Shown here: in pieces, positions 1 through 11,770 of the stretch | Layout: each line of letters starts with the position of its first letter | Position numbering within the stretch: the stretch's first letter is position 1 | NCBI RefSeq assembly: GCF_003008615.1 | Contig: NZ_CP027657.1 | Location: 930,001 to 994,000, forward strand | Reading direction: 5' to 3' | From: Pseudomonas mendocina | Lineage (GTDB): Bacteria; Pseudomonadota; Gammaproteobacteria; Pseudomonadales; Pseudomonadaceae | DNA length: 64,000 nt | Program-made: the position numbers and the translations under genes | Notes under the pieces: model-generated | The model's database searches: none | What the model was told of the DNA's origin: nothing | Seen by the model: the letters and a program-made list of their open reading frames with translations, nothing else

Positions 1-3638
<3,638 letters not shown>

Positions 3639-3642
3639 GCCT

Positions 3643-4110
3643 TCAGAGCAAACGCTGATTCCCTACAGCACAACGACTGATTACTCGCCGCGCCTCAGGC
3701 AGCCCCTTGAGACGACTCGAACACTGCGCCTGGCTCTCGACTCGCTCGACCCGCAAAACGGCCTGCTCATCGATGCTGATCAGGTAGGGATGGTTGTAGC
3801 GCGCCCGATCATCCCAGTGGCTGAAACGCTGATCGCTAAAAACGCAGCGATAATCCAGCTGGCCAGTGAACCCCTGAAAGCGGTCGCGCAGGAAGATATG
3901 GTGGTAGCGCAGCCAGTCACGATCACGCTGACCAACACGCACAGCCTCCTGGCACTCTTCGAGCGTAGTGATCTGCGGCTCATGCAGAAAGATGCTCTGC
4001 GCCAGGTTGGAGCCACCCAACTGCACGCTGGCCAGCAGATACACCTCCTGCTCGGCAGCGAACGCAGGCGCGGTCGACAGCATCAGCAGGGCCAACATCC
4101 GTTTACTCAT
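3643..4110 (-). CDS. Conserved hypothetical periplasmic protein
   Basis: This is a 155-aa protein with a clear N-terminal signal peptide (MSKRMLALLMLSTAPAFAA) and probable cleavage after AFA. The mature part contains four cysteines (ECQEA, YRCVF, AQCSS, SRCAV), which could form two disulfides in the periplasm. No enzymatic motif is recognisable. It lies convergent with mltF (stop codons 4 nt apart) and just downstream of tadA on the same strand, so it may be co-transcribed with tadA. The function is unknown; the secretion call comes from the sequence, the rest is inference. Confidence 0.75.
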   Translation of the reverse strand: MSKRMLALLMLSTAPAFAAEQEVYLLASVQLGGSNLAQSIFLHEPQITTLEECQEAVRVGQRDRDWLRYHHIFLRDRFQGFTGQLDYRCVFSDQRFSHWDDRARYNHPYLISIDEQAVLRVERVESQAQCSSRLKGLPEARRVISRCAVGNQRLL

Positions 4111-4131
4111 AATCTTTCCCTGTAGCAGTGC

Positions 4132-4608
4132 TCAGCCTCGCCGAGCCTTGAAGAACTCTCGCAGCATCGCCCCGCTCTCCTCGGCCAGCAACCCTCCCTC
4201 CACCAGCACACGGTGGTTGAGAAAGCCCTGCTCGAAGAATTGCCCCTGGCTGATCGCCACGCCCGCACGTGGCTCGCTGGCGGCGAACACCACGCGCGCG
4301 ATGCGCGCATGGACGATCAGGCCGGCGCACATGCTGCAGGGCTCCAGCGTGACGTACAAGGTGCTGCCAGGCAGCCGATAGTTCTGCACGCTTTGCGCCG
4401 CCGCACGGATCGCCACTATCTCGGCATGAGCACTGGGGTCGTGGCGCAGGATCGGACAATTGAAGCCCTGGCCGACCACTTCGTCGCCCTGCACCAGCAC
4501 CGCCCCCACTGGCACCTCGCCTTGCTCGGCGCCCAGTCGCGCCTGCTCCAGCGCCAGACGCATGAAGTACTCGTCACGCGAGCGGTCGATGATCTGCGGT
4601 CTTTTCAT
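4132..4608 (-). CDS. tadA: tRNA adenosine(34) deaminase
   Basis: TadA deaminates A34 to inosine in tRNA-Arg(ACG), letting one tRNA read CGU, CGC and CGA. The 158-aa protein has the complete cytidine/deoxycytidylate-deaminase zinc site: HAE at residues 61-63 (His ligand plus catalytic Glu63) and PCSMC at 90-94 (Cys91 and Cys94). The length is normal for the family. The C-terminal segment after LNHRVLVEGG matches the tRNA-binding end of TadA rather than a free-nucleoside deaminase. It lies between a small periplasmic protein gene and a multicopper oxidase gene on the same strand. Confidence 0.95.
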   Translation of the reverse strand: MKRPQIIDRSRDEYFMRLALEQARLGAEQGEVPVGAVLVQGDEVVGQGFNCPILRHDPSAHAEIVAIRAAAQSVQNYRLPGSTLYVTLEPCSMCAGLIVHARIARVVFAASEPRAGVAISQGQFFEQGFLNHRVLVEGGLLAEESGAMLREFFKARRG

Positions 4609-4664
4609 TGCATCAATCCCAGGACTGACCGCCGACGAAGGCAGGCCGAAAAACGGCGCCTACC

Positions 4665-6035
4665 CTACACCACTTCGATGGCGGCCATCAGCCCGGTTTC
4701 CATATGATCGATCACATGACAATGGAACATCCAGACACCGGGATTATCGGCGACGAAAGCGATGCGCGCCGTCTCGTTCTTGCCCAGCAGGTAGGTATCG
4801 GTGAAGTACGGAATGATCTGGCGCCGATCAGAACTCAACACCTTGAAAGTCATACCATGCAGGTGAATGGGGTGCTGATACTGCGCCATGTTGCGCAGTA
4901 CGAAGATGTAGTGACCATCCTTTTTCAGGGTCGCAATCGGACGATCCGCACAGGTCTTGTCGTTGATGTCCCAGGCCTGGCCGTTGATCTGCCAGTACTT
5001 GTAGCTGCCGCCCTGCTCCACGTTACCGGACAGCATCGCCGCCCACTCGAAATTGAAGCGCAAGGTCTCGGCGCGAGCCAGCTCCGGCTCGGCAATGGGA
5101 TTGGCCGGCAAGGCTGGCGGCCAATCCGCTGACGGCTCGCTACTGGCAACACTCTTTATGGTCGCCAGACGCAACGGTCCATTACGCAGGGACAATTCCT
5201 GCCCAGCCGCCGGCACCTTCAGCGCCAGATCGATGCGCATGCCAGGGCCCAGCCAATATTCCTTGCCCAGCGGACGCGGCTGCACCGGATTGCCGTCCAA
5301 TGCATAGATACGCGCCTCACCACCTGGCAGGTTGAGGCGATAGGTGATGGTGTTGTCGACATTGATCAGGCGCAGGCGCACCACCTGCCCTGCCGGCAGT
5401 TCCAGGTCAGGATTGGGCTCACCATTGATGGTGCTCAGTCGACCTCGCGTACCCTCGCGTGCCGCCTGGCGCGGTACCAGGAACTCGGTGAAAGCGCCCT
5501 GCTCATCGATATGCCAGGTCTTCAGGCTCAGCGTGCGTTCGTGACGAAAGCCGGTCGGCTCGCGCTCCTCGACGATCAATGGCCCGACCAGGCCACGCCC
5601 CAACTGCTCGGCACTGGCCGTGTGCGGGTGGTACCAGAAGCTGCCGGCATCATGGCAGATGAAGTCGTAGTCGAAGTATTCCCCTGGCAGCACCGGCGCC
5701 TGGGAGACATAGGGCACGCCATCCATCTCCAGCGGCAGACGGATACCATGCCAATGGATAGTGCTTTGCACGTCCAGTTTATTGATGAAGCGCACCCGCA
5801 GACGCTCGCCCTGCCTGCAGCGCAACTCGAATCCAGGCGCCTGACCACCATAGGCCCAGGCTGGCGTCACATGCCCCGGTACCAGCTCCAGATCCAGTGG
5901 CGCGGCGATCAGCTCGTAGTCGTGGGTCGCCACATTCTCCGGACGCCCCAGCCAGTAACGCACACCGCCAGCGCCAAGCCCGGCGATACCGAGACCAGCC
6001 AGGCCAGCGAGCACTTGTCTGCGGGTAAACGACAT
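4665..6035 (-). CDS. Tat-exported multicopper oxidase (CueO/laccase-like)
   Basis: This is a three-cupredoxin-domain oxidase of 456 aa. It begins with a twin-arginine signal (TRRQVLAGLAGLGIAG), so it should be exported folded with copper bound. All copper motifs are present: HWHG, HPHT in WYHPHT, HLHGM, and the C-terminal HCHVIDHMETGLM, which supplies the type-1 Met ligand. Such enzymes oxidise Cu(I), Fe(II) or phenols and reduce O2 to water; the physiological substrate cannot be read from sequence. No long Met-rich insert of the E. coli CueO kind is seen. The start at 6035 (MSFTRRQ) is preferred to the ATG 6 nt upstream because the GAGG ribosome site is spaced correctly only for it. Confidence 0.88.
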   Translation of the reverse strand: MSFTRRQVLAGLAGLGIAGLGAGGVRYWLGRPENVATHDYELIAAPLDLELVPGHVTPAWAYGGQAPGFELRCRQGERLRVRFINKLDVQSTIHWHGIRLPLEMDGVPYVSQAPVLPGEYFDYDFICHDAGSFWYHPHTASAEQLGRGLVGPLIVEEREPTGFRHERTLSLKTWHIDEQGAFTEFLVPRQAAREGTRGRLSTINGEPNPDLELPAGQVVRLRLINVDNTITYRLNLPGGEARIYALDGNPVQPRPLGKEYWLGPGMRIDLALKVPAAGQELSLRNGPLRLATIKSVASSEPSADWPPALPANPIAEPELARAETLRFNFEWAAMLSGNVEQGGSYKYWQINGQAWDINDKTCADRPIATLKKDGHYIFVLRNMAQYQHPIHLHGMTFKVLSSDRRQIIPYFTDTYLLGKNETARIAFVADNPGVWMFHCHVIDHMETGLMAAIEVV

Positions 6036-6230
6036 CTTCATCCTCGAACTTCACAGGGTCATGCCCAATCGCACTATCTTCTCATTTTCATGCAGAGAGA
6101 AACGAGCCCGCATGAGGGGCTTATTGCCGCACATGAGCGCTCTGCACATCACAGGAGGAAGCGCTCAACTCTCACTCTGGGTCAAAGCGTCGGTAGAATC
6201 ACACCAGGCCCACCGGAATATTGATGCGAC

Positions 6231-6694
6231 ATGGATCTGTTCGACACGGCGATGAGCATTGCCCTGGCAATACTCACCCCGCTGTTGCTGCTCTTCTGAG
6301 TGGTGCTGATGGGCGGCATCGGCCAATGGTTATACGAGGGCGTACGCAACCTCGGCCGCCCCATAGCCTGGTCGCGGCGAGGATCATCGATCAACGTCAG
6401 ATCGACACGCGCATTCACGGCAACCATATCAGCTGGATCGGCACGCGAACCGTCTACCGACTGCGCTACGAGTTCGCTGACGCCACTCATGAAATCGAGT
6501 ACCTGGTGCGTAACGAGCCACAGGTGATGCTCGATGGAGATGCGGGCACCTTCAAGCTGTACGTTCCCCACGATCAGCCAGCACATGCCCGAGCGGAATA
6601 CCACCCAAGCCAGCTCGTCTACGGGATCTTTCTGATTGCCGCGATGGCCTATGGCTCCTGGATGACGGCCCCCTTCCTGCTGTTTCTGAAATGA
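6231..6694 (+). pseudogene. Decayed small membrane protein gene A (nonsense codon plus frameshift)
   Basis: The reading starts at the ATG at 6231 (MDLFDTAMSIALAILTPLLL), meets TGA at 6297-6299 in the middle of a hydrophobic helix, then continues in the same frame as VVLMGGIGQWLYEGVRNLGRP to about 6360. From there the sense frame shifts, at or near a C4 run (6359-6362), to one reading SLVAARIIDQRQIDTRIHG through VYGIFLIAAMAYGSWMTAPF to the stop at 6692-6694. Rejoined, it would be a protein of about 150 aa with two membrane segments around a soluble beta-rich middle, resembling DUF3592-type membrane proteins. A TGG-to-TGA change would explain the nonsense codon. The family call is tentative. 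Confidence 0.7.
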
Positions 6695-7018
6695 CGATGG
6701 ATATTATTTTCGTCACCTTCTTGCTGGCCTTCGGAGGGCTGCTATGGATCGGGCTGATCGCCATCGGACTGGGAAGGCTATTACCTGTCCGGACGCCTCA
6801 TACTGAAAGGCATACGCCAGGCTTTTCGGCGACCCGGTACGACCCAGGTTGCAGCTTATGAGATTCGGACTCCGGATCCGAAGGAAGACGACACCGAAGA
6901 TGTCCGGCCAATGATCTGCCTAGAGCTCAGCGGCGAACGCCACGGCCAGCATTATCGTGAGCATACCGAAAAGAACAGATTTTCTACTGAGCCTTTCCCT
7001 ACACCCACTATCGCTTAA
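6691..7018 (+). pseudogene. Decayed small membrane protein gene B (frameshift, truncated 3' end)
   Basis: An ATG at 6691 overlaps the stop of gene A (ATGA), so the two were translationally coupled. The first frame gives MTMDIIFVTFLLAFGGLLWI and a transmembrane helix up to about 6775. The sense frame then shifts by one, continuing as GYYLSGRLILKGIRQAFRRP and an acidic stretch (PDPKEDDTEDVRP) to TAA at 7016-7018. The original frame stops at 6857-6859. The last 15 or so codons have an AT-rich composition unlike the rest and overlap the 3' end of the converging methyltransferase gene. This suggests that the true C-terminus was lost where the methyltransferase islet joins. Confidence 0.65.
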
Positions 7019-7985
7019 CCAATACGCAAAACAAATTATAACTGCCATTCGACAGGTAAATACTGCGCTTATAACCGAGACGCAACAACGTGCGCCTTAC
7101 AAACCCCATTAAGCCTATACCCCCAAGGCAGACAAGCAGTCTACTCTTGATCTGCGCCCGCCAAGACCGCTCACTGAGATTATCAATAAAATTGCTATCC
7201 GATGGAAAACCAAGTTGCTGGTAATGGCAAACCGAAAGACTATTTTTACGGCACAGTTCTGACACAGCACCATTTGTCAGATACTGCATATGTTCCAAAT
7301 CGACACGCAGAGCAATCTTGCGATTATCATTCGCGATAGCGTCCCCATTCGGGGTCCATATTAAAATCTTGCCGCCCTTGTCAAGCAAATCGCACAAAGC
7401 AGAAATGAGCTGATTAGGGTTCAACACGTGCTCAATCACATCGTTCAAAACAACAAGATCAAATTTTTCATTGATGTTTTTCAAAACATCGATGCCACCC
7501 AAGAGAACAGATTCAAGGCCGAGCTGGTGACAGATCGAAACCGCGGCATGATCAAATTCAACGCCAACAACAGAGGCACCCAGTCGTTTTGCTTGATATA
7601 GAAACTCTCCTGTTCCGCAGCCAAAATCAAGCACCCTGTACCCTGCATTTGACCTGAAAGGCATATCCTTTATAAGAAAACTCAACCTTGGATCGGATTG
7701 CGGATCCAAAACATCCAACTCGGACTTTATATTCTCAGCACCATAACTTATAAGCCCACCAAAATGCTCAATGTGGTAGGAACTATAAAAGTCATTGAGC
7801 AAATTTTCGGAGGGTGCCGGAGAAACATAATAACAACCACACATCGAGCAACTTAACACAGAACACTTATCAGGACGAATGCAATACAGCTTAGCGCTTA
7901 TCGCATCACAGAAAGGGCAGCCCCTACTCTCAAAACGAGAAAAATCCCAACTTATCATTCGCTTATCGAGAGGCTCGAGAATCAT
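7008..7985 (-). CDS. Zinc-finger-bearing class I SAM-dependent methyltransferase
   Basis: This 325-aa protein has an N-terminal zinc-binding part (CPFC, then CSMCGCYYVSP) followed by a Rossmann methyltransferase domain with motif I VLDFGCGTGEFLY, an acidic motif II end GVEFD, and the post-motif FDLVVLNDVIEHVLNP. This layout is typical of the Methyltransf_23-type enzymes found in surface-polysaccharide and sugar-modifying pathways. The substrate is unknown. Base and codon use are clearly AT-richer than in all neighbours (many AAA, ATA and TTT codons), indicating acquisition by transfer. Start 7985 (MILEPLDKR) is chosen because AAGGAG lies 5 nt upstream; an ATG at 8006 is possible but lacks this spacing. 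No glycan-synthesis genes sit beside it. Confidence 0.82.
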   Translation of the reverse strand: MILEPLDKRMISWDFSRFESRGCPFCDAISAKLYCIRPDKCSVLSCSMCGCYYVSPAPSENLLNDFYSSYHIEHFGGLISYGAENIKSELDVLDPQSDPRLSFLIKDMPFRSNAGYRVLDFGCGTGEFLYQAKRLGASVVGVEFDHAAVSICHQLGLESVLLGGIDVLKNINEKFDLVVLNDVIEHVLNPNQLISALCDLLDKGGKILIWTPNGDAIANDNRKIALRVDLEHMQYLTNGAVSELCRKNSLSVCHYQQLGFPSDSNFIDNLSERSWRAQIKSRLLVCLGGIGLMGFVRRTLLRLGYKRSIYLSNGSYNLFCVLVKR

Positions 7986-8080
7986 TACATCTCCTTCTAT
8001 ACCCAAAGCCCAAGCATGTTAAAACCAAGCAACTCTGCTGATGCCACCCCAACATGAGGTTCGACAGCTCGAACAACTCA

Positions 8081-8121
8081 CATCACTTACATCACTTACA
8101 TCACTTACATCACTTACATCA
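8081..8121. repeat. 9-bp tandem repeat (catcactta, four perfect units plus a partial fifth)
   Basis: Units of CATCACTTA are repeated perfectly at 8081-8089, 8090-8098, 8099-8107 and 8108-8116, followed by a degenerate fifth copy (CATCATTCA). There are no spacers, so this is not a CRISPR. A 9-bp unit adds three codons per copy, but no gene spans it. Confidence 0.9.
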
Positions 8122-8276
8122 TTCATGAGCAAAGCACTTTAATAAGTGCTCCGCCGAAAAACTGCAAGCAGGCACACCAAGCCTGACCGTCGCAGCGACC
8201 AAGAATATCAATTGATGCCTACAAGCCAATGGCAGCATCAACATCACTGAGGATGATGGTTCTTCAAACGCCCATG

Positions 8277-8301
8277 AAAAAACCGGCCTAAGCCGGTTTT
8301 T
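8277..8301 (-). terminator. Rho-independent terminator of guaA
   Basis: A perfect stem AAAACCGGC / GCCGGTTTT with a short loop is flanked by A and T tracts. It lies 18 nt downstream of the guaA stop on the minus strand and could work in both directions. Confidence 0.85.
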
Positions 8302-8318
8302 CATTCAGCGCAGCGGGA

Positions 8319-9896
8319 TCACTCCCACTCGATGGTCGCTGGCGGCTTGCTCGACACGTCGTAGGTGACGCGGGAGATGCCTTCGATCTCGTTGATGATG
8401 CGGCCGCTGACAGTCTCCAGCAGCTCGTAAGGCAGGTGCGCCCAGCGTGCGGTCATGAAGTCGACGGTTTCCACGGCGCGCAGGGCGACGACCCAGGCGT
8501 AACGACGGCCGTCACCGACCACACCAACCGATTTCACCGGCTGGAACACGACGAACGCCTGGCTGGTCTTGTGGTACCAGTCAGCCTTGCGCAGTTCCTC
8601 GATGAAGATGTGGTCGGCGCGACGCAGGATGTCGGCGTATTCCTTCTTCACTTCACCGAGGATGCGCACGCCCAGCCCCGGGCCCGGGAACGGGTGGCGG
8701 TAGACCATGTCGTAGGGCAGCCCCAGCTCCAGGCCGATCTTGCGTACTTCGTCCTTGAACAGTTCACGCAGCGGCTCGACCAGCTTGAGGTTCATTTCCT
8801 CCGGCAGGCCACCAACGTTGTGGTGGCTCTTGATCACGTGGGCCTTGCCGCTCTTGGCGCCAGCCGACTCGATCACGTCCGGGTAGATGGTGCCCTGGGC
8901 GAGGAACTGGATGTTGTCCAGCTTGCTGGCCTCGGCATCGAACACGTCGATGAAGGTGCGGCCGATGATCTTGCGCTTCTTCTCCGGGTCGGCTTCGCCG
9001 GCCAGATTGCCGAGGAACTGCTCTTCGGCGTTGGCGCGGATGACCTTGACGCCCATGTTCTCGGCGAACATGGCCATCACCTGGTCGCCTTCGTGCAGAC
9101 GCAGCAGGCCGTTGTCGACGAATACGCAGGTCAGTTGGTCACCGATAGCCTTGTGCAGCAGCGCCGCGACCACCGAGGAGTCAACGCCACCGGACAGGCC
9201 CAGCAGCACATTGGCATCGCCAACCTGCTCGCGCACCTGGCGGATGGCATCTTCGACAATATTGGCCGGCGTCCACAGCGGCTCACAGCCGGCGATTTCC
9301 AGCACGAAGCGCGAGAGGATGCGGCCGCCCTGCTTGGTGTGGGTCACTTCAGGGTGGAACTGCACACCATAGTAGTGGCGAGTGTCGTCGCACATGGCAG
9401 CGATCGGGCAGCTCGGGGTGCTGGCGAGGATGTGGAAACCTTCCGGCAGACGGGTGACCTTGTCGCCGTGGCTCATCCACACGTCGAGGCCGAGTACGCC
9501 GTCAGCATCGACATGGTCTTCGATGCCGGCCAGCAGCTTGCTCTTGCCGACCACGTCGACGCGGGCATAACCGAACTCACGCAGGTCGGAGCCTTCTACC
9601 TTGCCGCCGAGCTGTTCGGCCATGGTCTGCATGCCGTAGCAGATGCCCAGCACCGGTACATTCAGGTCGAACACGGCCTGCGGCGCGCGCGGGCTGTTGG
9701 CTTCGTGCACCGACTCCGGGCCACCGGCGAGGATGATGCCGCGCGGCGCGAAGGCACGAATGTCCTCGTCGCTCATGTCCCAGGGGTGCAGTTCGCAATA
9801 GACGCCGATCTCGCGCACACGACGGGCGATCAGCTGGGTGTACTGGGAACCGAAGTCCAGAATGAGGATGCGGTGGGCGTGAATGTCGTGGGCCAT
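8319..9896 (-). CDS. guaA: GMP synthase (glutamine-hydrolysing)
   Basis: GuaA converts XMP to GMP using ATP and glutamine, the last step of guanine nucleotide synthesis. The 525-aa protein has an N-terminal class I glutamine amidotransferase domain with the nucleophile in GICYGMQ (Cys86), as in E. coli GuaA. An ATP-pyrophosphatase domain with the P-loop [10 protein letters not shown] follows, then the C-terminal dimerisation domain ending KPPATIEWE. It follows guaB on the same strand, but the two are separated by 260 bp that include a repeat-bounded element, so they may not be one simple operon. Confidence 0.98.
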   Translation of the reverse strand: MAHDIHAHRILILDFGSQYTQLIARRVREIGVYCELHPWDMSDEDIRAFAPRGIILAGGPESVHEANSPRAPQAVFDLNVPVLGICYGMQTMAEQLGGKVEGSDLREFGYARVDVVGKSKLLAGIEDHVDADGVLGLDVWMSHGDKVTRLPEGFHILASTPSCPIAAMCDDTRHYYGVQFHPEVTHTKQGGRILSRFVLEIAGCEPLWTPANIVEDAIRQVREQVGDANVLLGLSGGVDSSVVAALLHKAIGDQLTCVFVDNGLLRLHEGDQVMAMFAENMGVKVIRANAEEQFLGNLAGEADPEKKRKIIGRTFIDVFDAEASKLDNIQFLAQGTIYPDVIESAGAKSGKAHVIKSHHNVGGLPEEMNLKLVEPLRELFKDEVRKIGLELGLPYDMVYRHPFPGPGLGVRILGEVKKEYADILRRADHIFIEELRKADWYHKTSQAFVVFQPVKSVGVVGDGRRYAWVVALRAVETVDFMTARWAHLPYELLETVSGRIINEIEGISRVTYDVSSKPPATIEWE

Positions 9897-9928
9897 GGCC
9901 GTCTCTCGTAAGTATTCACAAATGACAC

Positions 9929-9951
9929 GGGGCTGATCGAACAGCCCCGTT
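9929..9951. other. Hairpin in the guaA leader
   Basis: A perfect 8-bp stem CGGGGCTG / CAGCCCCG with a 6-7 nt loop lies about 35 nt upstream of the guaA start. On the plus strand it is followed by TTATT, but nothing is transcribed toward it from that side. It could be part of the guaA 5' leader. Confidence 0.4.
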
Positions 9952-9965
9952 ATTCATACATTGCA

Positions 9966-10155
9966 AAATCGATTTGCCGCGTCGCGAGCGACGAGCAGGC
10001 AAGGCGGAGAGAAACGAGAAAGCGGAGTTTGCTGAAGCACGCATTTACTCACTTCGTTCGCCCTCCGGGCCGTCCTTTCGGACGTTCACTGGCGAGCCAG
10101 TGTCGAGTTTTTCTCCAACGCCGCATGCGCAAGCGCAGCAGCGTCAAATCGATTT
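9966..10155. repeat. 190-bp element with terminal inverted repeats between guaB and guaA
   Basis: The left end AAATCGATTTGCCGC (9966-9980) and the right end, whose reverse complement is AAATCGATTTGACGC (10141-10155), match at 14 of 15 positions. Inside are further hairpins, CGTCC-TTTC-GGACG at 10071-10084 and CACTGGC-GA-GCCAGTG at 10087-10102. No reading frame of note is present. The right end stops one base short of the guaB stop codon. It resembles a MITE or a long REP-type sequence; whether other copies exist cannot be seen from one window. Confidence 0.6.
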
Positions 10156-10156
10156 T

Positions 10157-11662
<1,506 letters not shown>

Positions 11663-11732
11663 TTATACCCAGCGACCTCATTTCACTCAATGCAAAGTGT
11701 GACTCTAGGCAGCCATACCTAGAAACACATAA

Positions 11733-11751
11733 AATAATGATTCTCAAAAAC
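11733..11751 (+). promoter_or_regulatory. Candidate Fur box upstream of TonB-dependent receptor
   Basis: The 19-mer AATAATGATTCTCAAAAAC matches the Fur consensus GATAATGATAATCATTATC at 13 positions and ends 19 bp before the receptor start. Iron repression of the receptor is expected for the family; the site itself is a by-eye call. An additional palindrome TCTAGG-N8-CCTAGA lies just upstream (about 11703-11722). Confidence 0.5.
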
Positions 11752-11770
11752 ACTTGCACTTGAGTGCCAA

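Larger units (their letters stand above)
7986..8318. other. Intergenic AT-rich stretch between methyltransferase and guaA
   Basis: This stretch of 333 bases has no convincing gene. It contains the 9-bp tandem repeat at 8081-8121, a 7-bp hairpin (AGCACTT / AAGTGCT at 8133-8150) and the guaA terminator at 8277-8301. A 61-codon minus-strand frame at 8119-8304 crosses the terminator and has no family features, so it is not called. The methyltransferase promoter must lie here, but no clear -35/-10 pair was recognised. Confidence 0.6.

Noticed and set aside
6297..6299. In-frame TGA in decayed gene A as a selenocysteine codon
   Set aside because: It is inside a plain transmembrane helix, no SECIS-like stem was seen right after it, and a frameshift follows, so loss of function is simpler.
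6355..6785. Programmed ribosomal frameshifting in the two small membrane-protein genes
   Set aside because: No slippery heptamer with a downstream stem was recognised, and two shifts plus a nonsense codon in neighbouring genes point to decay.
8081..8125. CRISPR-like repeat
   Set aside because: Units are 9 bp and contiguous, with no spacers.
8119..8304. 61-codon minus-strand frame between methyltransferase and guaA
   Set aside because: It begins inside the tandem repeat side, runs through the guaA terminator and shows no protein features.
8436..9911. 491-codon plus-strand open frame opposite guaA
   Set aside because: Shadow of guaA; the product is rich in His/Ala/Val without recognisable domains.
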